The notes: generated by a model not told the origin, from the sequence alone. 17,980 bases of DNA from CAYFVR01 sp046541515 (GCA_046541515.1 JBKHDD010000100.1:1-17980); one strand, 5' to 3'. Numbered from the stretch's first letter, positions 1 to 7,178 are shown. Made by a program: numbers and translations.

Positions 1-267
1 GTCCGTTCAGACATTGAGCCGATTATTGGAGAGATTCAAAAAAGAAATTTTATTGGCGACCAGATTCCCAAAACCGGAAATTTTGTCATCTACAAAGTAC
101 GTGTGCGAAATCGAGATACTAAAAAAGGTAAAAGCGGCGGTTACCGAATCATTTACTTTCTGGAAACTGAAGAAAAAGTTATTTTTTTAACAATATATTC
201 AAAAGCAGAAAAATCGGATATTTCTCTGGAAAAAATTCGAAGTATATTGAAAAAAAGCATCCATTAA
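1..267 (+). CDS. RelE/HigB-like type II toxin, 5'-truncated
   Basis: Reading frame 1 is open from the first base and stops with TAA at 265-267, giving the last 88 residues of a protein whose start lies outside the window. The segment GKSGGYRIIYFLETEEKVIF followed by LTIYSKAEKSDIS matches the core of the RelE/ParE/HigB toxin superfamily: a basic, Gly-rich turn, a beta strand with Arg and Tyr, then a strand ending in I-Y-x-K-x-E. Such proteins are usually ribosome-dependent mRNA interferases held in check by a cognate antitoxin; that role is inferred from the family. No antitoxin gene follows within the next 160 bases, so a partner, if present, must be upstream. The gene is much more AT-rich than the oxidoreductase operon that follows, which suggests acquired DNA. 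The family assignment is fairly secure; the exact subfamily is not. Confidence 0.72.
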   Translation, partial: VRSDIEPIIGEIQKRNFIGDQIPKTGNFVIYKVRVRNRDTKKGKSGGYRIIYFLETEEKVIFLTIYSKAEKSDISLEKIRSILKKSIH

Positions 268-291
268 CGAGAATTTTCCTCGCTCCCAGGC

Positions 292-334
292 TCTGCCTCC
301 TGCGTGCGAGAAGGAGCACTCGCAACGAGGCAGA
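292..334. repeat. Nested hairpin between toxin and oxidoreductase operon
   Basis: Two nested perfect inverted repeats are seen: TCTGCCTC (292-299) pairs with GAGGCAGA (327-334), and inside it TGCGAG (305-310) pairs with CTCGCA (319-324). The preceding CTCCCAGGCTCTGCC resembles the widespread palindromic repeat that reads TTCCCAGGCTCTGCCTGGGAA in many genomes, so this may be a decayed copy. It could also act as a 3'-end structure for the toxin mRNA, although no T-tract follows. The rest of the 268-427 gap shows no gene and no convincing promoter. Confidence 0.5.
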
Positions 335-427
335 AATGTGGTTCCGTTGCAATCCTGCAAATCGCGTAAATCCATCACCGCGGCGTCCGGCCAATCCGCC
401 GCCAAACCAAAAACGTGGGGGAATTTC

Positions 428-991
428 ATGCGGGAAATCCGGTTTCACGGGCGGGGCGGCCAGGGGACGGTGGTCGCCTCGGTCGTTCTGGCGAAAGCGT
501 TTTTCCGGGCGGGCTACTTCGTCCAAACCTTCCCGGTTTTCGGGGTGGAGCGGCGCGGCGCGCCCGTGGAAGCCTACCTTCGGCTGGACGACCGAAAAAT
601 CCGGGTCCGCAGCAACGTCTACACCCCGGACCACGTCGTTGTGCAGGACCCCCGCCTGTTGGACACCGTGGACGTGACCCAGGGATTGAAGCCCGACGGC
701 TGGATTCTGCTCAACGCCGCCGAACGGCCCGGCGATCCCCGCTTCGGCGACTTCCGCGTCGCCGTGGTGAACGCGGCCCGGATCGCCCTGGAAAACCGGC
801 TCGGCAGCCGGACCCAACCCATCATCAACACCGCCATGCTCGGGGCCTTCGCCCGGGTGCTGGAAGCCCCGTCCATCGCCGACGTGGAGGCCGCCATCGT
901 GGAGGAAATCCCGGTCAAACCCGAGGCCAACTGCCGCGCCGCCCGCATGGCCTACGACGCCGTGGATCTGGGAACGGAGGTGGCCGCATGA
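428..991 (+). CDS. porC: 2-oxoacid:acceptor oxidoreductase, gamma subunit
   Basis: The 187-residue product has the gamma-subunit signature: GRGGQG near the N-terminus (residues 8-13), which contacts the pyrophosphate side of thiamine diphosphate in this family, then FGVERRGAPVEAY and a conserved C-terminal TAMLGAFAR-type helix. It is the small subunit of the pyruvate/2-oxoacid:ferredoxin oxidoreductase complex, which oxidatively decarboxylates 2-oxoacids to acyl-CoA in the cytoplasm. The ATG at 428 was chosen because the family normally begins M-x-E-I-R-x-x-G-R-G-G-Q-G and a G-rich Shine-Dalgarno (GGGGG, 416-421) lies just upstream. An in-frame ATG at 338 would add 30 residues with no family similarity. 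The stop overlaps the start of the next gene by four bases (ATGA), pointing to translational coupling. Which 2-oxoacid is used cannot be read from this subunit. Confidence 0.9.
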   Translation: MREIRFHGRGGQGTVVASVVLAKAFFRAGYFVQTFPVFGVERRGAPVEAYLRLDDRKIRVRSNVYTPDHVVVQDPRLLDTVDVTQGLKPDGWILLNAAERPGDPRFGDFRVAVVNAARIALENRLGSRTQPIINTAMLGAFARVLEAPSIADVEAAIVEEIPVKPEANCRAARMAYDAVDLGTEVAA

Positions 992-2745
992 ATCTTCCCC
1001 CGACCGCCGAATGCGATTCCCGGCTTTACATTTCCCGCTCTCTCACCACCACCGAAGGCAACCTCACCGGCACCTGGCGCTTCGTTCGCCCAAGCTACGA
1101 TGAAAAAACCGCGCCGTGCAGCGCGGCCTGCCCCGCCGGGGAGGATATTGCCCGCGTTGAAATGCTGGCCGGCCGAAACCTGTTCCGGGACGCCTGGGAG
1201 ACGATCCTCCGGGAAAACCCCTTCCCCTCCGTCTGTGGCCGGGTCTGCTTTCACCCCTGCGAGGGGGCCTGCAACCGGGCCGAGCTGGACGCCCCCGTGG
1301 CGATCCACCATCTGGAGCGCCACATCGGCGACAATGCCCTCTCCGAAGACTTCCTCGTTCCACCCGCCCTTCCCGACGGCCGCCCCGTTCCGGATCGCAA
1401 AGGCGGCGGGAGCAAGCGGATCGCCGTCGCCGGGGCCGGACCGGCGGGCCTTTCCGCCGCCTATTTCCTGGCCCGGCTGGGCTACGGGGTGGAGGTGTTC
1501 GAGTCCGAAGCCGAGGCCGGCGGCCTGCTCCGCTGGGGCATTCCCGCCTATCGCCTGCCCGCTCCCGTGCTCCGGGAGGAGATCGCCCGGCTCGGGGATT
1601 TCGGCGTCCGCCTCCGGCTGAAAACACCGATCACCAAAGGCTTTTTCTCCGAAGCGGCGGATCGTTTCGACGGGCTGGTGATCGCCTGCGGCTTCGGCCG
1701 ATCCGTCACGCCACGCGTTCCCGGCGAGGAGCACGCCCGGGACGGGCTGACCTTTCTCCACGACGTGCGCAACGGCGGGGGCGGAAACCCCGGCGGCACG
1801 GCGGCGGTCATCGGCGGCGGCAACTCGGCAGTCGATGTGGCCCGAACCCTGGTCCGCATGGGCGCTCGCGCCGTCATCGTCTATCGACGACGGCGGCAGG
1901 ACATGCCCGCCTTCGGCCACGAGATCGAAATGGCCCTGGCCGAGGGCGTGGAAATCCGCGAATTGCTGGCGCCCGCCGGGATCGAACGGGACGAAAACGG
2001 TCTGGCGCTCACCGTGACGCCCATGCGCGTTTCCGAGATGGAAACGTCCGAGGGCCGCGCCCGGGTTGTCCCGGACGGCGATCGGACCGAAACCCTGAAC
2101 GTGGACCACGTCTTCCTGGCCATCGGCGCGGAACCGGCCGATACGCGGCACGTCGCTCCGCCGGAAGCGGTCCATCTCGGCCATGCCGTTTTTCAGGATG
2201 AAGATTTGCCCCGGGTTTGGGCGGGCGACCTGACCACGCCGGTCCAAAGCGTGGCCGAGGCCATCGGCTCCGGCAAGCAGGCCGCCATGGCCCTGGACAC
2301 CCGGTTCCGGGACGGCGCGGCGGCCGTGCCCCAGGCCGTGGCCGCGTCCAGAATCGCCGACGGTCCCGCCCACTCCATGGAAATCTACCTGAACGGCCGC
2401 CGGGGCGAGCGCAAGCCCCACGTCGTCGGCTTTTCGGACATCAACGCGGATTATTTTCCCAAGGCGGACCGCGTCGCGGCTCCGGTGCTGGAACCGGCTA
2501 CCCGGCGGGCGTCATTTGACGAATTGGAAAAACCGCTCCCTGCCGAGGCGGCCCTTGCCGAGGCGGCCCGCTGCTTCAACTGCGGCATCTGCAACGACTG
2601 CGACAACTGTCGCCTGTTCTGCCCCGAAGTGGCCATCCGGATGGATAAGACCCGCCGCATCAACTACGACTACTGCAAGGGCTGCGGCATCTGCGTGACC
2701 GAGTGCCCGCGTTCCGCCATGTCCCTTTCCGAGGAGGCCCGATGA
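988..2745 (+). CDS. 2-oxoacid:acceptor oxidoreductase delta subunit fused to GltD-like FAD/NAD(P) flavoprotein
   Basis: The 585-residue protein joins modules usually found on separate polypeptides. Residues 44-95 hold six cysteines (C44, C48, C83, C87, C91, C95) in the pattern of the N-terminal Fe-S domain of glutamate synthase small subunit/dihydropyrimidine dehydrogenase. Residues 145-172 are an FAD-binding Rossmann motif (GAGPAG, 149-154), and residues 274-298 a second dinucleotide site (IGGGNSA) for NAD(P)H. Residues 529-545 (C529, C532, C535, C538, C541, C545) and 563-573 (C563, C566, C569, C573) form a two-[4Fe-4S] ferredoxin domain like the delta subunit PorD. The protein should carry electrons from the thiamine-diphosphate enzyme to NAD(P), or the reverse. 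ATG overlaps the upstream stop (ATGA), and its own stop overlaps the alpha-subunit start in the same way. Domain calls are firm; direction and pyridine-nucleotide preference are inferred. Confidence 0.88.
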   Translation: MNLPPTAECDSRLYISRSLTTTEGNLTGTWRFVRPSYDEKTAPCSAACPAGEDIARVEMLAGRNLFRDAWETILRENPFPSVCGRVCFHPCEGACNRAELDAPVAIHHLERHIGDNALSEDFLVPPALPDGRPVPDRKGGGSKRIAVAGAGPAGLSAAYFLARLGYGVEVFESEAEAGGLLRWGIPAYRLPAPVLREEIARLGDFGVRLRLKTPITKGFFSEAADRFDGLVIACGFGRSVTPRVPGEEHARDGLTFLHDVRNGGGGNPGGTAAVIGGGNSAVDVARTLVRMGARAVIVYRRRRQDMPAFGHEIEMALAEGVEIRELLAPAGIERDENGLALTVTPMRVSEMETSEGRARVVPDGDRTETLNVDHVFLAIGAEPADTRHVAPPEAVHLGHAVFQDEDLPRVWAGDLTTPVQSVAEAIGSGKQAAMALDTRFRDGAAAVPQAVAASRIADGPAHSMEIYLNGRRGERKPHVVGFSDINADYFPKADRVAAPVLEPATRRASFDELEKPLPAEAALAEAARCFNCGICNDCDNCRLFCPEVAIRMDKTRRINYDYCKGCGICVTECPRSAMSLSEEAR

Positions 2746-3959
2746 AACAGGTGATCGAAGGCAGCCACGCGGTTTCCGAGGCGGTGCGGCTGGCCCGGGT
2801 CCAGGTGATGTCCGCCTATCCCATCACGCCCCAGACCCATATCGTGGAGGCCCTGTCCGAATACGTGGCCGAAGGAAGCATGGACGCCCGCTACATCTGC
2901 GTGGAAAGCGAGCATTCCGCCATGGCGGCGGTCATCGGCGCGGCCTCGGGCGGGGTGCGGACCTTCACCGCCAGCTCGTCCCAGGGGTTGGCGCTCATGC
3001 ACGAGCTGCTGCACTGGGCCTCGGCGGCCCGGCTGCCCATCGTGATGGCGGAGGTCAACCGCGCCCTGGGCCCCGGCTGGAACATCTGGATGGACCAGAC
3101 CGACAGCCTGGCCCAGCGGGACACCGGCTGGATTCAGCTTTACTGCGAAGACGGTCAGGAGGTGCTGGACACGACCTTGATGGCCTACCGCCTCGCCGAA
3201 GCGGCCAATTTGCCGGTGATGGTGGTGCTGGACGCCTTTTTTCTCTCCCACACCTACGAACCGGTGGACGTGCCGGAACAGGCCGAAGTGGATCGCTTCC
3301 TGCCCCCCCTGGAGCCCCGGGTGCGCGTCGAACCGGGGGTTCCCGTCGCCATGAGCCAGATGGCGCCGCCGGGCGTCTATATGGAAATGCGGCGGGACAT
3401 CCAGCGCGGCATGGAGCGGGTCCCCCGGCTCTTCCGGGAGACCGAGGACGCCTTCGAGGCGGTCTTCGGCCGTCGCTACGGCGCGGTGGACCCGGTCTGC
3501 TGCGAGGACGCGGAGACGATCCTGGTCGTGGCCGGAACCGCCGCGAGCACCTGCCGGCAGGTGGTGGAAGACCTCCGGACCGAAGGCCAAAAAGTCGGCC
3601 TGCTCAAGCTGAAGCAGTTCCGCCCCTTCCCCGTGGCGGAAATCCGGGAAATCCTCGGCCGGGCGAAACGGGTGGCGGTGCTGGACCGGAACTATTCCTT
3701 CGGCGCCGGCGGAATCTTCGCCCAGGAAATCCGGGCGGCGCTGTGCAACCGGCCCGGCGGCCATCCCCCGGTCCACGGATTCATCGGCGGGCTTGGCGGC
3801 CGGGACGTGACGCCGGAGCTGCTGGAGGAAATTTTCGAACGGGCGAAAACGGCGGAATCGCCTGAACCGGAAAGCGTCTGGGTCGGGCTTCAGGAACCCC
3901 CGGCCGCCGCCAGGGAATCCACTCCCCAGGAAACGAAGGAAACGGAGGAAGCCTCATGA
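2742..3959 (+). CDS. porA: 2-oxoacid:acceptor oxidoreductase, alpha subunit
   Basis: The 405-residue product is a typical PorA-type alpha subunit, combining the pyrimidine-binding thiamine-diphosphate domain with the C-terminal transketolase-like domain. Visible landmarks are YPITPQT (26-32), ESEHSAM (55-61), the SSSQGLALMHE loop (78-88), PGWNIWMDQTDS (111-122) and AQRDTGWIQ (124-132). The second half contains a domain-II segment with LKLKQFRPFP (288-297) and LDRNYSFGAGG (314-324). The combination is typical of pyruvate or other 2-oxoacid enzymes rather than two-subunit indolepyruvate types, but the substrate is not proven. Residues after about 370 form a Pro/Glu-rich tail (SPEPESVWVG through TEEAS) that looks disordered and is not part of the usual fold. 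The gene starts within the stop of the fused flavoprotein gene and its stop overlaps the beta-subunit start, both through ATGA. Confidence 0.9.
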   Translation: MKQVIEGSHAVSEAVRLARVQVMSAYPITPQTHIVEALSEYVAEGSMDARYICVESEHSAMAAVIGAASGGVRTFTASSSQGLALMHELLHWASAARLPIVMAEVNRALGPGWNIWMDQTDSLAQRDTGWIQLYCEDGQEVLDTTLMAYRLAEAANLPVMVVLDAFFLSHTYEPVDVPEQAEVDRFLPPLEPRVRVEPGVPVAMSQMAPPGVYMEMRRDIQRGMERVPRLFRETEDAFEAVFGRRYGAVDPVCCEDAETILVVAGTAASTCRQVVEDLRTEGQKVGLLKLKQFRPFPVAEIREILGRAKRVAVLDRNYSFGAGGIFAQEIRAALCNRPGGHPPVHGFIGGLGGRDVTPELLEEIFERAKTAESPEPESVWVGLQEPPAAARESTPQETKETEEAS

Positions 3960-4843
3960 CCCGCGCCCCCCTGCCCCAGACCGACCACATGCACTCCGGC
4001 CATGTGGGCTGCCCCGGTTGCGGGGCCACGGTGGCCATGAAATTCGCCCTCCGGGCCCTGGGCGAGCAAACGATCCTGGTCATCCCGGCCTGCTGCTGGG
4101 CCATCATCGCGGGCGCCCATCCCCAAACCGCCCTGGGCGTTCCCGTGCTGCACACCGCCTTCGAGACGGCGGGCGCGGCGGCCAGCGGGCTCCGGGCCGC
4201 GCTGGACATGCGTGGCGACACCGAAACCACGGTGGTCGCCTGGGCCGGCGACGGCGGCACCTTCGACATCGGCTTCCAGGCCCTTTCCGGCGCGGTGGAG
4301 CGCAACGAGGATTTCATCTACGTCTGCTACGACAACGAGGCCTACATGAACACCGGCGTTCAGCGGAGTTCCGCCACGCCGATCGGGGCCCGAACCACCA
4401 CCACCCCCGGCAAAGGCTGGAAGCGCGGCCGGAAAAAAGACATTGTGGAGGCCCTGGCCGCCCACCGGATTCCCTACGCCGCCACGGCGAGCATCGCCTA
4501 TCCGGAGGACATGATCCGAAAGTTCCAGAAGGCCAAGGCCATGAAGGGCGGGAGCCGCTTCATCCACGTCTTCGCCTCCTGCCCCACCGGCTGGCGAACG
4601 CCCTCGGAACAGTGCATCCAGATCGCCCGCCGGGCGGTCCAAACCAACGTCTTTCCGCTCTACGAGGTGGAGGACGGCGTCCGCTACACCCTCAACGCCG
4701 AAGGCGACCGGCCGGTCCGGGACTACACGGCCCCCCAGGGCCGCTTCCGCCATTTGACCGACGCGGATTACGCGGAAATCCAGAAGTCGGTGGACGCGGA
4801 CTGGGATTTGTTGAAACGGCGGGTGGCGGCGTTTCCGGCATAA
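3956..4843 (+). CDS. porB: 2-oxoacid:acceptor oxidoreductase, beta subunit
   Basis: The 295-residue product carries the thiamine-diphosphate binding motif GDGGTFDIG (98-106), followed about 27 residues on by YDNEAYMNTG (125-134), as expected for the beta subunit. Four conserved cysteine positions likely bind the proximal [4Fe-4S] cluster: C19 and C22 in CPGCG, C46 or C47 in PACCW, and C209 in ASCPTGW. RSSATPIGA (137-145) is the usual substrate-channel loop. It forms the catalytic heart together with the alpha subunit. The start overlaps the upstream stop by four bases, and the gene is last in the operon, with an intrinsic terminator beginning 25 bases after its stop. Length and motif order are normal for the family; no defect is visible. 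Confidence 0.92.
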   Translation: MTRAPLPQTDHMHSGHVGCPGCGATVAMKFALRALGEQTILVIPACCWAIIAGAHPQTALGVPVLHTAFETAGAAASGLRAALDMRGDTETTVVAWAGDGGTFDIGFQALSGAVERNEDFIYVCYDNEAYMNTGVQRSSATPIGARTTTTPGKGWKRGRKKDIVEALAAHRIPYAATASIAYPEDMIRKFQKAKAMKGGSRFIHVFASCPTGWRTPSEQCIQIARRAVQTNVFPLYEVEDGVRYTLNAEGDRPVRDYTAPQGRFRHLTDADYAEIQKSVDADWDLLKRRVAAFPA

Positions 4844-4868
4844 GCGGCAAAAAATTGCGCCGAATCCC

Positions 4869-4904
4869 GCCGGCCCCCGGACCTTGCCCGGGGCCGGCAT
4901 TTTT
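4869..4904 (+). terminator. Rho-independent terminator of the oxidoreductase operon
   Basis: GCCGGCCCC (4869-4877) pairs with GGGGCCGGC (4890-4898), a 9-bp all-GC stem with a 12-base loop, followed at once by a T5 run (4900-4904). It lies 25 bases after the beta-subunit stop codon. Confidence 0.85.
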
Positions 4905-5004
4905 CGCCCCTTCTGGGCTTGGCCGGGAGCCACGGGCCTCGACCGAATCTCGAAGGGGTCGCCCCATTTAGCCCCGGGAATGGACACCGGGCATTTTCGA
5001 GCTT

Positions 5005-5124
5005 GGAACTCCGCCTTCAGGCGAAACGATCGATGGTTTCCCCCTCAAAAATCGCGGATTCTTTCCCCGTCGCGGAGTATGGAAACACCGATCTCCTCAA
5101 TTTTCCGCCTGAAGGCGGGACTCC
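5005..5124. repeat. Inverted pair of TTCA/TGAA-loop hairpins
   Basis: CCGCCTTCAGGCG (5011-5023) is repeated exactly in inverted orientation as CGCCTGAAGGCGG (5106-5118), with 82 bases between. Each copy is itself a short hairpin (CGCC-TTCA-GGCG; CCGCC-TGAA-GGCGG), and similarity extends outward through GGAACT on one side and GACTCC on the other. The layout suggests two copies of a dispersed palindromic (REP-like) element, or the ends of a very small mobile element. The right copy falls in the untranslated leader of the gene at 5155. The remainder of the 4905-5154 gap has no gene that I can support. Confidence 0.6.
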
Positions 5125-5154
5125 GAACCCAAGGAAAGCGAAGAGAACGGCCAC

Positions 5155-6129
5155 ATGACCGATTCCCGCAAATGGAAAAACGCCCTCCTGATGTCCAGCA
5201 TGCCCCTCGAATTCGAGGCGGCCCGGCTGCTGGCCCATGAGGGTTTCGCCATCAATTCCGATTTCCGGTACGGCTTTCACGAGGGCGAAACGCGGCGGGA
5301 AAAGGCCATTGATCTCCATGCCCGGCTACGGATACGGATGACCGACGGCGACGAAGCCGGGGTTCCCCTGGAGCTGCTGGTGGATTGCGTTCATCGCCCG
5401 CCCAACGCCGCCGGGCTGTTTCTGCCGGACCTCAACCCCGAAGGGCTTTCTCCCGCGTCTCCCGGCCGGACCCTCCGGATGGTGGACCAGTTTTCCCCCT
5501 TCGTGATTTCCCCGGAGGCCGCCATGGGGTTCGATCAAAACTTGCCGCTCTGCTACAAGGGCATGGAGGTCAATCTGGAAACCGGCGAGGTGGATGAAGG
5601 ACTGTTTCGCCAGGGCATGTGGCGGCTTCAGAGCCCCCTTCCCCGCCTGCTTGGCGAAAACATCCAGATTCAGCTCGCCGCCCTTCGCCATGAAAACCGG
5701 CCGTTTTTGTTCTGCCCCGTGCTGTTGACCACGTCGGAATTGTACGTGCTCCGGCCGGACGTCACCCTGGAAGGCATCGCCGCCGCGGAAGACGTGCGGG
5801 ACGTGGGAACCCGGACCCCGTATCTGGTGATCTATTCCGACATGAGCCCGGAATTCCGTCGGCGGTGCGTGACCGAATTCGACCGCCTCCGTCCGCTGCT
5901 CCGGGACGAAAAGGCGGAAGAAATCGAGCGGAAAAAGGCCCGGTTTTACGGCGATCGGATGAATCTTCCCTTCACCATCCTTGACGCGCTCATGGCCGCC
6001 GATTATTTCTATCTCAACGTTTTTTTCACCCAGTTCGTCATCTGTTCCAACGACGCATTTCCCGCGCTGGTCCGGATGCTCAAGCAAACGGCGGCCCGGG
6101 CGCTGGAAACCTGCGATCCGGTTCGGTAG
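5155..6129 (+). CDS. Unknown protein with possible degenerate PD-(D/E)XK nuclease-like N-terminus
   Basis: I do not recognise this 324-residue protein by name. Its first 90 residues follow the layout of a restriction-endonuclease-like fold: PLEFEAARLLAHEGF (helix with E19/E21), a strand region, AIDLHARLRI (D53) and, after a loop, LELLVDCVHR (73-81). In active relatives of this general type that last strand usually reads I-E-C-K-Y-R, so here Asp77 takes the place of Glu and Val79 that of the catalytic Lys. If the fold call is right, the protein is probably not an active nuclease. The C-terminal two thirds contain a charged helix (RDEKAEEIERKKARFYGD) and a hydrophobic, aromatic segment (DYFYLNVFFTQFVICSND) that is not a clear membrane span. 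The start ATG at 5155 has a purine-rich stretch upstream. It stands alone on its strand between a terminator and a loosely spaced small gene. The reading frame is convincing; the function is open. Confidence 0.75.
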   Translation: MTDSRKWKNALLMSSMPLEFEAARLLAHEGFAINSDFRYGFHEGETRREKAIDLHARLRIRMTDGDEAGVPLELLVDCVHRPPNAAGLFLPDLNPEGLSPASPGRTLRMVDQFSPFVISPEAAMGFDQNLPLCYKGMEVNLETGEVDEGLFRQGMWRLQSPLPRLLGENIQIQLAALRHENRPFLFCPVLLTTSELYVLRPDVTLEGIAAAEDVRDVGTRTPYLVIYSDMSPEFRRRCVTEFDRLRPLLRDEKAEEIERKKARFYGDRMNLPFTILDALMAADYFYLNVFFTQFVICSNDAFPALVRMLKQTAARALETCDPVR

Positions 6130-6146
6130 ACGGCCCCGCATCTTTT

Positions 6147-6171
6147 TCCGGGACCCATTTCGGATTTTTTT
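6147..6171 (+). terminator. Weak candidate terminator after the 324-residue protein
   Basis: A short TCCG/CGGA stem (6147-6150 with 6161-6164) is followed by a T7 run (6165-6171), 18 bases after the stop at 6129. The stem is only 4 bp, so the call is tentative. Confidence 0.3.
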
Positions 6172-6235
6172 CGTTTCCCGTTTGGGACGCGGGCGCCCAT
6201 CGCCGGAAAGGAGCCGGTTTTGTCTCCGAAATGGG
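6154..6235. repeat. 11-bp perfect inverted repeat in the leader of a small unknown gene
   Basis: CCCATTTCGGA (6154-6164) and TCCGAAATGGG (6225-6235) are exact reverse complements 60 bases apart. The direct repeat TGGGACGCGG (6183-6192 and 6232-6241) overlaps the same block. The spacing fits either an mRNA structure or paired binding sites; nothing further can be said from the sequence. The gap 6130-6320 contains no supported gene. Confidence 0.4.
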
Positions 6236-6320
6236 ACGCGGAGAAATTTTTGTCTCGCTTTTACCAGTAAATCCAGTTTCGAATTTCCCGAGGATCGCGG
6301 GCGTCGGGAAGGGGTTCCTC

Positions 6321-6797
6321 ATGCGCAAAAAAGCCGAAAAAGCAATCCGCGACGCGGTGGACATATTGGGCGGCCGGGATCACCACAGGCTGGATCGGAT
6401 TCGTCCCCTGGCCGGGCTGCATCCCAAGGTCTACGACAAAACCATCCTGGACATGGAACGGGTGGGCACCATTCGGCTGGCCACCGGAAGCCTGGAGTCT
6501 TACTCCTCCGGGGAAATTTCTGGCATGGTCCGGCGCGGGGAAACGGTGTTCATCTCCTTCACCTTCATCGACGGCACCATCCCCGCCGGCGCCCGGGAAC
6601 CCGAGCCCGTCGAACCCGACCCTCCGGTTCGCAATCCCATGCTCGATTCCGAACCCGTGATCGTCATCCTCCAGCACCTCATCCCCGGAGAATGGGAACG
6701 CTTCGAACGCCTCTGTCAGGAGCGGGAGGGACGGAAGGGGAGCGAAGTGTTGGAGGACTTCGTCCGAGGGTATTTGCGGAAAACCGACGGAACGTGA
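6321..6797 (+). CDS. Unknown protein, possible winged-helix-like N-terminal domain
   Basis: The product has 158 residues and is not recognised. The ATG at 6321 was preferred over an earlier in-frame ATG at 6231 because GGAAGGGG lies at ideal distance upstream and the extra 30 residues look like translated leader. Residues 1-85 read as three helices and a beta hairpin (RLDRIRPLAGLHPKVYDKTI, then VGTIRLATGSLES, then GETVFISFTFID), which resembles a small winged-helix arrangement; this is structural inference only. A Pro/Glu linker follows (86-108), then a short C-terminal unit (111-155) with the strand VIVILQHL and two helices. No signal peptide or membrane segment is seen. It lies alone between longer gaps, so context does not help assign a job. 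Confidence 0.65.
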   Translation: MRKKAEKAIRDAVDILGGRDHHRLDRIRPLAGLHPKVYDKTILDMERVGTIRLATGSLESYSSGEISGMVRRGETVFISFTFIDGTIPAGAREPEPVEPDPPVRNPMLDSEPVIVILQHLIPGEWERFERLCQEREGRKGSEVLEDFVRGYLRKTDGT

Positions 6798-7007
6798 ACT
6801 CTTCGGGCTTTGCCTGCTCATTTTTCCTGGGCATTCGAATGGTTCGAGGACTTTCCGGGGAATCCCCATTCCGTGAATTCTCGCTTGATTTTGCATCGGA
6901 TTTTTTCGACATATCCCCGAAAATCCCCTTTTCACGCTCGACCCGCGGCGGGCGTGACGAGAACGGCCCCCCAAAAAGTCAATCCGAACGCCCTTGGAGC
7001 GCAACCC

Positions 7008-7178
7008 ATGTATCCGACGGAGGAAGCCCCGAAGGAAGATGAATTGAACATGCTGTTGGACGATTTGCGGCACGGACGGTCTTCCGAGGCGCAATATCGG
7101 GAATTGATGGAAAAACTGACCAGAAAAAGGGCGCGCCGCCGAGCCATTCCCGGCGAAAGCGCGAAGGAATCGACCTAA
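7008..7178 (+). CDS. Small charged protein of unknown function
   Basis: A 56-residue open frame starts at ATG 7008, with GGAG eight bases upstream, and ends at TAA 7176-7178. The product is highly charged: an acidic helical first half (EEAPKEDELNMLLDDLRHG) and a very basic end (KLTRKRARRR). It lies 35 bases before the YqeY-family gene on the same strand, so the two may be cotranscribed. The upstream 6798-7007 stretch shows no other gene; a loose promoter-like TTGATT at 6885 is not convincing. It is supported by its ribosome binding site and codon usage, not by any recognised family. Confidence 0.55.
   Translation: MYPTEEAPKEDELNMLLDDLRHGRSSEAQYRELMEKLTRKRARRRAIPGESAKEST

Noticed and set aside
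338..427. Upstream in-frame start for the gamma subunit
   Set aside because: The additional 30 residues have no family similarity and the ATG at 428 fits the conserved N-terminus and a G-rich ribosome binding site.
952..2421. Long open frame on the minus strand (489 codons)
   Set aside because: It lies opposite the fused flavoprotein gene, has no recognisable motif, and is a by-product of high GC codon usage.
4905..5154. Possible small gene before the 324-residue protein
   Set aside because: The open frames here run through the inverted hairpin pair and read as translated repeat rather than protein.
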